A DNA stretch of 64,000 nt from Demequina muriae (GTDB taxonomy: Bacteria > Actinomycetota > Actinomycetes > Actinomycetales > Demequinaceae), in the NCBI RefSeq assembly GCF_030418295.1, contig NZ_JAUHQA010000001.1:372001-436000 (forward strand). The letters run 5' to 3'. Shown here in pieces: positions 1-8,680 of this stretch. Positions within the stretch are counted from its first letter, which is position 1; each line of letters starts with the position of its first letter. Below the pieces are notes generated by a model. It was not told the DNA's origin and did not search any database. It saw nothing but the letters and a program-made list of their open reading frames with translations. Position numbers and translations under genes: made by a program.

Positions 1-1
1 G

Positions 2-604
2 CCCATCGTCGCGCAGCTGCGTGACGACGCTGGAGGCACCATCCGCGTGGTCGACGTGGGGTGCGGCATCGGCTTCGACACCCGGGTGCTGGCCGCGACC
101 CGCGCGCTCGGCCCCGATGTGGAGTTCGTCGGGCTCGACTTCAACTCCCTGCTGGTGGACGCGGCGGCGCGGCTGGCGAGAGCCGAGGACATCCCGGTGC
201 GGTTCATTCACGGCGACGCCCTGGACCCGAGCCTCGCGATCGATGATCCGGCACGCACGCTCATGATCTCCTCCGGCGTGCTCCACCACATCGGGCGAGA
301 CTCCCTGGGCGACTTCTTTGCGCGGCACGGCGATCTGGGGGTGGCGGGCTTCGCCCACTTCGACCCCTCGCCCGGGTTCTGGACCCATGCGGGCGCCTGG
401 ATGCTGCATCGCACGCGCATGCGAGAGCCGATCTCACGCCATGACGGCTCGATGTCAATGCGACGGGCGCTCAGCGCACAGGAGCTGCTCGACAGCGCGA
501 CGGCTCGCATCGGCGATGACTACGAACTGACCTGCGAGGACGTCTCGCGCTACATCCCGCAGCCCGAGAAGATCGTGCGGCCGATCGTGGGCAGGCGGCG
601 ATGA
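2..604 (+). CDS. SAM-dependent methyltransferase, 5' end cut by the window
   Basis: The frame is open from base 2, so the gene begins upstream of the window; about 200 codons are visible. Motif I of class I methyltransferases is clear (VDVGCGIGFDTRVL), followed by an acidic second strand (FVGLDFN) and a motif IV-like SGVLHHIG. It should transfer a methyl group from S-adenosylmethionine, probably in the cytosol; the acceptor cannot be told. The stop TGA overlaps the ATG of the next gene (ATGA), so the two are translationally coupled. Family assignment is firm and substrate unknown. Confidence 0.85.
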   Translation, partial: PIVAQLRDDAGGTIRVVDVGCGIGFDTRVLAATRALGPDVEFVGLDFNSLLVDAAARLARAEDIPVRFIHGDALDPSLAIDDPARTLMISSGVLHHIGRDSLGDFFARHGDLGVAGFAHFDPSPGFWTHAGAWMLHRTRMREPISRHDGSMSMRRALSAQELLDSATARIGDDYELTCEDVSRYIPQPEKIVRPIVGRRR

Positions 605-1218
605 GCGGCCTCATGGACGCCGTGGGCGCGTGGCCCATCTGGGACCTCACCGTCGCCGAGTGGGCGGTGTTCGGTGCGCTGCTGCTCGTGGTGCTCCAGC
701 ACGGCGGCACGGCCGGCATCCATGCGGCCATGGGCCGCGACGGCATGATCGACCACCGCCGGGCGGAGCTCATCGGGGCGCGGCGCGGCACGATCGCGCT
801 CGTGGTGCTGATGTTCCCCGTGCTGATCATCTGGGCGTTCGACGCCCTGTCCGGCCCCGACCGGATGGAACTGTACGTGCGTGCCAACTGGGCGATCCTG
901 GCCGTGTATCTGCCGGTGACGCTGCTGGCGCTCACGAGCTTCATCCTCGCCCGCACGACGCCGTGGCAGGTGCGCTCGAACATGAACTCGGTGGTGATCG
1001 GCACGCTCGAGTTCGTCCGCACCGGCATCGCGGCGGCAGGCATGCTCGCTGGCGTGCTGGTGACACGGGACGTGCGCGTCGCGGTGATCGGCGGGCTCGC
1101 GGTCGTCGCAGGGGCGCTGGTGGCCCGGGTCACGCGCCGGTGGTGGTACTCGCGCCCCGTGCAGCTGGCGGATCTGGGTGAGCCCGCACGCGCCGAGGGA
1201 GCCGCCGACGCGGCCTGA
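601..1218 (+). CDS. multi-pass membrane protein of unknown function
   Basis: This 205-residue protein has about five hydrophobic segments (near residues 20-36, 62-84, 97-120, 141-157 and 160-176) and a basic stretch after the last one (RVTRRWWYSRP), so it is an inner-membrane protein. It starts at the ATG that overlaps the methyltransferase stop, and the pair form an operon. No catalytic motif or family was recognised; partnership with the methyltransferase is an inference from the overlap only. Confidence 0.75.
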   Translation: MSGLMDAVGAWPIWDLTVAEWAVFGALLLVVLQHGGTAGIHAAMGRDGMIDHRRAELIGARRGTIALVVLMFPVLIIWAFDALSGPDRMELYVRANWAILAVYLPVTLLALTSFILARTTPWQVRSNMNSVVIGTLEFVRTGIAAAGMLAGVLVTRDVRVAVIGGLAVVAGALVARVTRRWWYSRPVQLADLGEPARAEGAADAA

Positions 1219-1401
1219 TTCGCGCCCGTGAGGACGCCGCGAGAGGCCATGAGAGGCCGGTCCCTGTGGGAACATTGAGGGGGCCGCGCCCGTTGGCTGA
1301 ACGAGGGGACGCGGACCTGCGTCAACTGTGTCAGTTGCCTCGCACACTCCGCCTCGTACCAGCCCCTTTTCCTCCCCCACGAATCACGAAAGCCGCCCGC
1401 G

Positions 1402-3117
1402 TTGTCCGACTCCACCAGCACTCTCGAGCTCGATCTGGGCGACGACGACGCGGCCGAGCCCCTGGCGGACACACAGGAGCTGCCTGTCGGCTCGCTGCCG
1501 GGCTTCGACCCGTCGAACTACGAGTCTGAGCCGGCCACCCTTTCCATCCCGATCGCGGGCGGCACCACCGCCACGATGGTGCTCGACGAGCCCGATCCCG
1601 GCTATCGCTCAGAAGACGCCCTGTCGCTCTCGCCGCGTCGGGCCCGGCTCGGACTGATCACCCTCGCCGTGGGCGCTTTCGCCGCCGGTGCGAACGAGGC
1701 GTCCGTGGTCGCATTGAGCACGACGATCGCCGCGGGGCTGGACGTGCCTGTCTCCTCGATCGGGCTGCTCGCGACCGCGTTCGCGCTCACCGTCGTGGTG
1801 GCGACCCTGCCGCTGACGATGGTCACCAAGCGCGTGAGCCGGAGGGTCGCGCTGAGTGCGACGTTCGGCGTGTGGACCTCCGGCGTCGTGGTGGTCGCGA
1901 ACGCTGATGGGCTCGCCATGTTCGCCACGGGACGCGTGATCTCCGCCACCGCGCATGCGCTGTTCTGGGCGGTGGTGGCGCCCGCCGCGGCAAGCCTGTT
2001 CGCCCCGCACCTGCGGGCACGCACGGTGACGACCATCATGCTGGGCTCCGCCGCCGCTGGAGTCCTCGGCACCCCGCTCGTCACGGCGCTCGGCACCTCC
2101 GTCGCCTGGCAGGCGCCGTACTGGGGGCTCGCCGTCATCGGCCTGGTCCTGGCGGTCGCTCTCGCGGTGGTGCTCCCCTCGTCGCGCTCCGCCACCACTC
2201 AGCACAGCACGGTCGGCGACCTGCCGTCGTGGCCCGCTTTCGCGCGGGTGCTCGGCGTCACGCTGGTCGCGACCACGGCGATGTCACTCACCTGGACGTA
2301 CGTGGTGCCCTTGCTGACCGATGAGGTGGGCATGCCCGCCTCGTCGCTGCCGCTGCTGTTCGGCCTGGGCGGCGCCGTCGCGGTGGCCGCCACGCTCGGC
2401 ATCTCCGGCCACCTGTCGCGACGGCCCGTGCACACCGTCGCGCTCGCCATCGGCTCCCTCGCGGTCGCGTGGTGCCTGCTGGCACTCGGCCAGACCTGGT
2501 CGGCCGTGGCCTTCCAGGTGGTCCAGGCGGCGTCGTGGGCGGTCGCGGTCACGGCGCTGCTGAACTGGGCCATGCGACACACCCCGTGGCGCACCGAGAT
2601 GGGCGCAGGCGCCTACACCGTGGTGTTCAACGTGGGCGCGGCGCTGGGGCCGGTGCTCGGCGCGGTGGTCGTGGCGACGTGGGGTGCGCGGTGGCTGCCA
2701 CTGGTCTCCCTCGCGCTGACCCTCGTCGCCGCGGGCATCCTCGCGACTGTCGACAGCCGCACCATCCGCCGCCTGAGCGTGCCGCGTCAGGTGCGCGCGG
2801 CCCTCGCCGCACAGGCCGCGCTCAACGAGCGTCGCCGCGAGTGGTGGTGGCGTCAGCAGCTCAACCACCACCAGCCGCGCGCGTACGCCGACCTGGCCGC
2901 ACGCCGCCCACGCTCGTCACGGATCAAGACGAGCGGCAAGGCGGCCAGCAAGTCCGGAACGAAGCCGCGGACGCGCAGGTCGGAGTCCCCGCGCAAGGAC
3001 CCCGCCGCCAAGGGCGGCGCGGCGCTCAGGAAGGTCGTGAAGGGCCCCATCGGCAAGAGCGCCCGTCCGCAGCGCGAGGCCAAGCGGCCTCCTGACAGCG
3101 GCGAGCCCGGGGTCTGA
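1402..3117 (+). CDS. MFS transporter (DHA1/AraJ-like) with a long basic C-terminal tail
   Basis: This is a 571-residue protein with an acidic cytosolic N-terminus of about 80 residues, roughly twelve transmembrane helices (residues 85-460) and a lysine/arginine-rich tail of about 100 residues. The helical core closely resembles the product at 18632-19972, for example the shared stretch around ATAHALFWAVVAPAAA; the two are paralogues in the drug/sugar efflux branch of the major facilitator superfamily. The only start that retains the N-terminal tail is TTG at 1402, and its ribosome binding site is weak, so the start is uncertain. The tail (KAASKSGTKPRTRR region) is unusual for the family. Substrate is unknown. 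Confidence 0.85.
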   Translation: MSDSTSTLELDLGDDDAAEPLADTQELPVGSLPGFDPSNYESEPATLSIPIAGGTTATMVLDEPDPGYRSEDALSLSPRRARLGLITLAVGAFAAGANEASVVALSTTIAAGLDVPVSSIGLLATAFALTVVVATLPLTMVTKRVSRRVALSATFGVWTSGVVVVANADGLAMFATGRVISATAHALFWAVVAPAAASLFAPHLRARTVTTIMLGSAAAGVLGTPLVTALGTSVAWQAPYWGLAVIGLVLAVALAVVLPSSRSATTQHSTVGDLPSWPAFARVLGVTLVATTAMSLTWTYVVPLLTDEVGMPASSLPLLFGLGGAVAVAATLGISGHLSRRPVHTVALAIGSLAVAWCLLALGQTWSAVAFQVVQAASWAVAVTALLNWAMRHTPWRTEMGAGAYTVVFNVGAALGPVLGAVVVATWGARWLPLVSLALTLVAAGILATVDSRTIRRLSVPRQVRAALAAQAALNERRREWWWRQQLNHHQPRAYADLAARRPRSSRIKTSGKAASKSGTKPRTRRSESPRKDPAAKGGAALRKVVKGPIGKSARPQREAKRPPDSGEPGV

Positions 3118-3158
3118 CACGCCCTGCGAGCGTCGATGCGCGCGCATAGGGTGGCGAT

Positions 3159-4430
3159 ATGTCCCGACGGCCCCTCATTCCTCGGCACTCCGGCACCCGA
3201 CCGCTGCCACGCCTCCGCGCGGCTCGGTCCGGTGCCATCGTCGCCGCGACGATGCTCGCGCTCGCTGCGTGCTCATCCGATGCGACTCCGGACGCCACGA
3301 CCGGCTCGCCCGATGACGTCCCGGGCGTCACCGCGGGCAGCGCCTCTCCCCCGCCATCGGCCCAGCCGCCGTCGGTGTCGCGTGAGGTCGCGGAGATGGT
3401 GGTCGTGGCTCGCGAGGACGTGGCGACGGGACTGTCCGCTCCGTGGGCCATGGCGTTCGAGCCCGACGGGTCGATCCTCGTCACCGAGCGAGACGACGGC
3501 CGCGTCCTGCGCGTGAGCCCCGACGGCACCCCGACGGAACTCACGGGTCCGGGCGCCGAGGCACTCGCCGAGACCGACGCCACAGGCGAGGCCGGGCTGC
3601 TGGGGATCGCGCTGCTGCCCTCGGACCCGAGCGTGCTGTACGCCTACCTGACGCGTGCTGATGGCAATGCCGTGGTGCGCATGAGCCTCGACGGCGACGT
3701 CCTGGACGCGCCGGTCGATGTCGTCGCCGGCATCCCGAAGGCGTCGAACCACGACGGCGGCCGCATCGCCTTCGGCCCCGACGGCCACCTCTACGTCGCG
3801 ACCGGGGACGCCGCTCAGGCCGACCTCGCGCAGGATCGATCCACTCTCCACGGCACGATTCTGCGCGTCGTCGCCGACGGACCCGACGGCGAGGAGGATG
3901 GCGCACCCGCTCCCGACAACCCCTTCGGCGACCTCGTGTGGAGCTACGGCCACCGCAACGTGCAGGGCCTCGGGTGGTCCCCCGACGGCACGATGCTCGC
4001 CTCGGAGTTCGGCCAGGCCGACGCGGACGAGCTCAACGTCATCGTGCCGGGGGCCAACTACGGGTGGCCCGTGGTCGAAGGACTGATCGGCGCCCCGGAC
4101 GGCACCGGGCTCGGCCAGACCGTCGACGGCCTGACGTACCCGGTGGCCGAATGGCGCCCCACCGCGGCGGCCTCCCCCAGTGGCATCGCGGTCACCGCCG
4201 AGGGCGCCTACGTGGCTGCCCTGCGGGGCGAGGCCATCTATCGCGTGCCCTTCACCGCGGAGGGGGTGGGCGAGCCGCAGGTGCTGGTGGACGACCTGGG
4301 GCGTGTGCGCGCCGTGACGATCGGTCCGGACGGAGCGCTCTATGCGCTGACCAACAACACCGATGGCCGGGGCGACCCCCGTGACGGCGACGACCGCATC
4401 GTCCGGCTGGAGCTCGAGCCAGTGGAGTGA
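3159..4430 (+). CDS. PQQ-dependent sugar dehydrogenase family lipoprotein
   Basis: The 423-residue precursor has a signal peptide ending in a lipobox (LALAACSSD, Cys near residue 38), so it should be a lipid-anchored extracytoplasmic protein. The rest is a beta-propeller of the glucose/sorbosone dehydrogenase family: WAMAFEPDGSILVTERD at the entry blade, SNHDGGRIAFGPDGHLYVA and YGHRNVQGLGW in the centre are family signatures. Members oxidise sugars with PQQ, but many actinobacterial homologues have no proven activity or PQQ supply. It is followed by a convergent regulator gene. Confidence 0.88.
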   Translation: MSRRPLIPRHSGTRPLPRLRAARSGAIVAATMLALAACSSDATPDATTGSPDDVPGVTAGSASPPPSAQPPSVSREVAEMVVVAREDVATGLSAPWAMAFEPDGSILVTERDDGRVLRVSPDGTPTELTGPGAEALAETDATGEAGLLGIALLPSDPSVLYAYLTRADGNAVVRMSLDGDVLDAPVDVVAGIPKASNHDGGRIAFGPDGHLYVATGDAAQADLAQDRSTLHGTILRVVADGPDGEEDGAPAPDNPFGDLVWSYGHRNVQGLGWSPDGTMLASEFGQADADELNVIVPGANYGWPVVEGLIGAPDGTGLGQTVDGLTYPVAEWRPTAAASPSGIAVTAEGAYVAALRGEAIYRVPFTAEGVGEPQVLVDDLGRVRAVTIGPDGALYALTNNTDGRGDPRDGDDRIVRLELEPVE

Positions 4431-4497
4431 CCGGCATTCGCCCGCCCAGACGCCGAGACGCGCAGTTGTGCAGTGCGACGTGGCGCGAGCTGCGACG

Positions 4498-5064
4498 CTA
4501 GTCCTGGCCGTCGGGACAGACGTCCGGAGGTCCGACCTCGGGCATGACGGCCACCTGAACGCTGTGCAGGTGCGATTTGGGCCCTCGTGACTTGGCCTCG
4601 TATCGCGCGAGGAGCGCGAGCAGCTCGTCGCCCAACTCGGCGCGCTCCTCGTCAGTGAGCCACAGCGCTGCGTGCCGCACGGTGAGGCTGGACTGTGACC
4701 ACTCGTCGCCCGCCTGCGCGAGATAGCGGCTGGAGCTGGCGACCATGAGGTCGGCGAGGGTCTGGACCGCCGCGAGCGCCTCCTCGGGACTCGACGATTC
4801 GACGTCCTCCGCGGTCAGCGGCACGTCGTCGGGCGCGAGCCGGTACGTGCGCTCCATGGCACCGCCGCGGCGCTCCTCGCTCACGACTTCGACGATGCCT
4901 GCGGAGGCCAACTGCGCGATGGCGCGGTACAGCGAGGCCTGCGGCACTTCGGGCATCAGCTCATGAATGTGGCGCGTGGTGAGCTGCTGCGCCGACAGCG
5001 CGATGACGATGCGCATCCGCACGGGATGCAGCAGGAGTCGTGCCCGTTCAGTCGCCATTTTCAC
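4498..5064 (-). CDS. winged-helix transcriptional regulator (ArsR-like)
   Basis: This 188-residue protein has an N-terminal winged helix: HPVRMRIVIALS, then a recognition helix PQASLYRAIAQLASAGIV and a wing (VSEERRGGAMERTYRL). This is the HTH_20/ArsR layout in which the first helix lies near the start. The C-terminal half is helical and carries no metal-binding cysteine motif, so a metal sensor is unlikely. It lies 42 bp downstream of the SDR gene on the same strand and may be cotranscribed with it. Target genes are not known. Confidence 0.8.
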   Translation of the reverse strand: MKMATERARLLLHPVRMRIVIALSAQQLTTRHIHELMPEVPQASLYRAIAQLASAGIVEVVSEERRGGAMERTYRLAPDDVPLTAEDVESSSPEEALAAVQTLADLMVASSSRYLAQAGDEWSQSSLTVRHAALWLTDEERAELGDELLALLARYEAKSRGPKSHLHSVQVAVMPEVGPPDVCPDGQD

Positions 5065-5106
5065 ATCGTAGTGAGCAACGCGCCGTCGTCGCCCGATGAC
5101 CTGGGC

Positions 5107-5862
5107 CTAGGGCGTGTTCGAGGGCCGCCGTACCGTTTTAGCGGCCCCGGCCTGCTCCCGGGGGCGGATCACCAGCTGGTCGATGTTGACGTGGTGAGGC
5201 CGCGTCACGGCCCACGTGATCGCCTCGGCGATGTCGTGAGCGGTCAGCGGTTCGATGCCCTCGTACACCGCGTCCGCAGCGCGGTCGTCACCGCCGAACC
5301 GGTTGAGCGAGAACTCCTCCGTGCGCACCATGCCGGGCGCGATCTCGATGACGCGCACTCCGGTGCCGGTGAGCTCGAGCCGGAGCGTGCGGGTCATCGC
5401 GACGGCGGCGTGCTTGGCGGCGACGTAGCCCGCGCCGTTCTCATAGGGCTCGTGGCCGGCGGTCGAGGTCACGACCACCACGTCGCCCCGGCCCGATGCG
5501 GTGAGCGCGGGCAGCAGCGCCTGCGTGACGCGGACGGTGCCGACCACGTTGAGCTCGTACTGGTCGCTCCACGCCTGGAGGCTCGACTCGGCCACGGTGT
5601 CCCAGCCGATCGCACCGCCCGCGTTGTTCACCAGCACGTGCACGGGCTCGTCCAGCTCGCGAGCGAGCCGGTCGACGTCCTCCTGCGAGGTGATGTCGGC
5701 CTGGACGACGGCGCATCCGGTCTGCGCCGCGAGCTCGTCGAGGCGGTCGCGGCGGCGCGCCACTGCGGTGACGCGCATGCCGTGGTCGCGGGTGAGCGAG
5801 CGGACGGTCTCGTATCCGATGCCGGACGATGCGCCGGTGACGACGGCATGCAACTGTTCCAT
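5107..5862 (-). CDS. SDR family NAD(P)-dependent oxidoreductase
   Basis: This 251-residue protein has the length of a classical short-chain dehydrogenase. It has the cofactor motif TGASSGIGYETV (residues 9-20), the structural NNAGG motif, a catalytic serine in VVTSTAGHEP and the catalytic YxxxK (GYVAAKHAAVAM). The arginine-rich stretch after the second strand (AVARRRDRLDELAAQ) suggests NADP(H) preference. The best match in general shape is the clan of small dehydrogenases similar to YdfG. Substrate is not predictable. A regulator gene follows on the same strand. Confidence 0.9.
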   Translation of the reverse strand: MEQLHAVVTGASSGIGYETVRSLTRDHGMRVTAVARRRDRLDELAAQTGCAVVQADITSQEDVDRLARELDEPVHVLVNNAGGAIGWDTVAESSLQAWSDQYELNVVGTVRVTQALLPALTASGRGDVVVVTSTAGHEPYENGAGYVAAKHAAVAMTRTLRLELTGTGVRVIEIAPGMVRTEEFSLNRFGGDDRAADAVYEGIEPLTAHDIAEAITWAVTRPHHVNIDQLVIRPREQAGAAKTVRRPSNTP

Positions 5863-5925
5863 GGCACGAGGCTAGGTCATGGGCGCGGCCTCGGAGGCAC
5901 GAGCCGGATCATGAGGAACCGCAGC

Positions 5926-5965
5926 GGCCGGGGCGAGCCTCCTCCAAGGAAGGCTCACCCCGGCC
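5926..5965 (-). terminator. strong hairpin in the gap between the ICMT-like and SDR genes
   Basis: Two 15-base arms (GGCCGGGGCGAGCCT and AGGCTCACCCCGGCC) can pair with a single C/T mismatch around a 10-base loop. No T-run follows. It lies about 200 bp past the stop of the ICMT-like gene and 64 bp before the SDR start, so it probably ends the upstream transcript. The rest of the 303-bp gap (5863-6165) shows no gene. Confidence 0.55.
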
Positions 5966-6165
5966 CTGACGACGTCCAGGCGCCATCAACCCGGCACAGC
6001 GTGGTCGTCCATGCGTCTCGCGCGAGGGCTCCCCCCGAAGACACCGCGCCTGCGTAGCGACCACGCGAGCTCATCCCCCCATGAGCCTGGCCCGAATGCT
6101 AGCGGCATCGGAACGATTCGTACAGACCCGCACCCGGTTCGCCCGGCGCAGTCACGGCGACGCGA

Positions 6166-6636
6166 CTAGCGAGAGGCGACGCGCTGCCCCACCCCGGGGA
6201 AGAACTTGCCGGTGCGCGTGGAGTACTCCGCATAGCCCTCGTACTCGGAGAGCAGGTAGCGCTCCTCGACGCGGGTCTTGTACTCCAGGAACGCGGCGAG
6301 CAGCGCCACGGAGACGTAGCACCACCATGTGCCGGAGCCGACGGCGACTCCCAGGCAGATCACCACCAGTGCGGTGTACATGGGATGCCGCGCGTGACGG
6401 TAGAGGCCGCGCGCGACCAGCCCCTGATGGTTGGGCACCGGCGACGGGGTGAGCGCCCGCCCCAGATCCTTCGCGGACCAGATGACGCCGACGGAACCGA
6501 GGATCACGAGCGCGAGCCCGGTCCACAGGGACCGCCACAGCAGCGGGCCGGGGAGCAGCGCCGTCACCGCGACCGCGGCGAACAGCAGTCCCTGCACCGC
6601 GACCAGGCCCCAGCGTCCGTCCTTGAGTGCACTCAT
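6166..6636 (-). CDS. isoprenylcysteine carboxylmethyltransferase-like membrane methyltransferase
   Basis: This 156-residue membrane protein has about four hydrophobic helices and the C-terminal signature of the ICMT/phospholipid methyltransferase group: GLYRHARHPMYTALVV followed by the EERYLLSEYEGYAEY segment. In this family those residues bind S-adenosylmethionine at the membrane interface. Bacterial members act on varied lipophilic substrates, so the true acceptor is open. It lies 50 bp downstream of the acyltransferase gene on the same strand, which fits a lipid-related role. Confidence 0.82.
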   Translation of the reverse strand: MSALKDGRWGLVAVQGLLFAAVAVTALLPGPLLWRSLWTGLALVILGSVGVIWSAKDLGRALTPSPVPNHQGLVARGLYRHARHPMYTALVVICLGVAVGSGTWWCYVSVALLAAFLEYKTRVEERYLLSEYEGYAEYSTRTGKFFPGVGQRVASR

Positions 6637-6686
6637 GCGCCCACGCTACGTCACGGGCAGCCATGAGCATGGCGGGCGGCGGCGCG

Positions 6687-7772
6687 CTAGGGAACGGGCC
6701 GATGCTCGTCGATCCACGCGTCCACGCGCTCCCACCAGTCGTACAGCCAGTCGGCACGCGCCTCGCGTCCCTCAGGGATCTCCTCGGGCGCGGCGGTCCA
6801 GCCCTTGAGGACGATGCGCTTGTCGACGGGCAGTTCGCGCCACACGTCTCTGGCGGTCGACAGCGCCTCGAGTCCGGTGTGCGCCACGACGACCACGGCC
6901 GCCTCGGGACGAGCGTCGAGAGCGGCGAGCACTCCCCCGGCATGCGGCGGCATCACGTGCGGCATGGCCTCCGCGCGGTCAGCCAGCTCCCCATGACCCG
7001 CCGCGCGCAGCTCCGCGATGCGGCGCTCGCGGCGCTTGGGGGTCGCGTTCGCCCCCTCGGGGAAGATCAGCAGCGCGTCTTCTCCCTCGAGTCCGGCCGC
7101 GAGCTCGCCGATGGACGCCGACCCTCCTGGCGCGCCTGGCTTGCGATGGCGCTCCGGCGTGACGAACCGGGTGGGCAGCCGGTTGAGCAGCACGTCCACG
7201 GCGGGGTCCCACTGCAGCGTGTCCTTGAGCACGATGGCGGGCTCGCGTGAGTACTGGTTGATGAGCGCCTCGACGATGATGAACGAATCCCCCGGCCCCG
7301 CATGACGGGACACCACGATGAGCGGCCTGCCCTTCGCCAGCGCATCGAAGTTCGCGTCCCTGAACTCGATCTCGAGGCGCAGCACCCGGCGCGCCGCCCA
7401 GAACAGCGAGCCCAGCATGAGGCCGGCGATGCGATAGTGCTCGCGCTCGAACCACGGGGTGCGCAGCTTCCACCCGAAACCCGAGATCACCCACAGCCCG
7501 AACATCCACACCAGCGCGGTCGCGTCCCACAGCAGGTACAGGCCCGCCATGAAGATCACCCGCAGCACGCGCACCCGGCCCGGCAGCGCCCAGGCGACCA
7601 CGCCCGCCACCACCACGCCGATCCAGACCAGCAGCGGCAGCCACACGAACGCCGCGAGCACGATCAGCGGGGCGATCACCACGCGCCGCACCCACACCGG
7701 CGGCAGACGCCAGAAGACGCTGCGTCGTGGCGCCTTCGCGGGCTTGGCTGCCCGCGCATCGGCCGTGGTCAC
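6687..7772 (-). CDS. PlsC-like acyltransferase with N-terminal membrane segments
   Basis: The 361-residue protein begins with two hydrophobic blocks (about residues 31-64 and 70-100), then an acyltransferase domain with the HX4D catalytic motif (His157, Asp162 in SRHAGPGD) and the substrate-binding FPEGANATPKRRER block. Family members transfer acyl chains to lysophosphatidic acid or related acceptors at the inner membrane. Its ATG overlaps the stop of the patatin gene by 4 bp, so acyl removal and acyl transfer may be coupled in lipid remodelling; that link is inferred. Confidence 0.88.
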   Translation of the reverse strand: MTTADARAAKPAKAPRRSVFWRLPPVWVRRVVIAPLIVLAAFVWLPLLVWIGVVVAGVVAWALPGRVRVLRVIFMAGLYLLWDATALVWMFGLWVISGFGWKLRTPWFEREHYRIAGLMLGSLFWAARRVLRLEIEFRDANFDALAKGRPLIVVSRHAGPGDSFIIVEALINQYSREPAIVLKDTLQWDPAVDVLLNRLPTRFVTPERHRKPGAPGGSASIGELAAGLEGEDALLIFPEGANATPKRRERRIAELRAAGHGELADRAEAMPHVMPPHAGGVLAALDARPEAAVVVVAHTGLEALSTARDVWRELPVDKRIVLKGWTAAPEEIPEGREARADWLYDWWERVDAWIDEHRPVP

Positions 7773-8599
7773 CGGCCGCGCCGGTGGTACTCGAGGTACA
7801 GGCGCGACGCGTCGTAGGCCGCCTGCATGCGGGCGTGCGTGCGGTCGAGGCGGCGGTAGGCGTTCAGCCGTTCATCGCCGGGCTGGCGGCCGCCGTACGG
7901 GAGCACGTGCACCGTGACGTGCTCCGGCACCTCATCCAGGTCCCGTGCGAACCGGTGGCGGCGCGAGATCTCGAACGCGACGCGGCCCACCTCCGACGGC
8001 CGCGTAGGCACCCCGAGCGGCTCCTCGATGCGGCCCACCTGCAGCACGTAGACCTCGTCGGCGCCGCGGGAGATCGCCTCACCCAGCGGGATCGAGTTGA
8101 CCACGCCGCCGTCGATGTAGTGCTCGTCGCCGATGCGCGTGGGCGGCAGTGCGGCCGGCACCGAGGCGCTGGCGAGCACCGCCTGAACGACCGGGCCGGT
8201 GTCGAACCACTGCTCGGATGCCCGTTCGATGCTGGCGGCGCACACCGCGAGCGGCACCGGCAGGTCCTCGAACTGCGCGTCCGCGCCCAGAATCGACTCG
8301 AGCAGCAGCCGCAGCGGCTCGGGATCGTTGAGATGGGTCTTCGACTGCGCGAGCCGGCGCAGCTGGCGCGGCCACGACTCCCCGTAGACGGCCGATGCGG
8401 TGGGTGAGGCCCACGCGTGCTCGAGCACGTCCACGACGGCCGCGGTGGGGTTCGCGGCCACGGCCGCTCCGTTGATGGCGCCGATGCTGGTGCCGACCAC
8501 GAGGTCTGGCGTCACGCCCGCATCGAACAGGGCGCGCAGCATGCCGACCTCGACGGCGCCGCGCACGCCCCCGCCGCCCAGCACGTAGCCCACGGTCAT
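7769..8599 (-). CDS. patatin-like phospholipase
   Basis: This 276-residue protein starts at the ATG at 8597-8599 (MTVGYVLGGGG); the frame stays open far upstream, but only as antisense to the glutaminase gene. It has the complete patatin set: oxyanion glycines GGGGVRG (residues 8-14), nucleophile elbow GTSIG (Ser near 42) and the catalytic Asp in YIDGGVVNS. It is a predicted serine lipid acyl hydrolase without a signal peptide. It is coupled by a 4-bp overlap to the downstream acyltransferase and diverges from glsA across 81 bp. Confidence 0.92.
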   Translation of the reverse strand: MTVGYVLGGGGVRGAVEVGMLRALFDAGVTPDLVVGTSIGAINGAAVAANPTAAVVDVLEHAWASPTASAVYGESWPRQLRRLAQSKTHLNDPEPLRLLLESILGADAQFEDLPVPLAVCAASIERASEQWFDTGPVVQAVLASASVPAALPPTRIGDEHYIDGGVVNSIPLGEAISRGADEVYVLQVGRIEEPLGVPTRPSEVGRVAFEISRRHRFARDLDEVPEHVTVHVLPYGGRQPGDERLNAYRRLDRTHARMQAAYDASRLYLEYHRRGR

Positions 8600-8680
8600 G
8601 CGCCTCAGGCTAGCGCTCGCATCGGCCGCCGTGCCGGGTGACGCCCGACCACCCCTGCCGAGCCGCATTAGTCTCATGGC

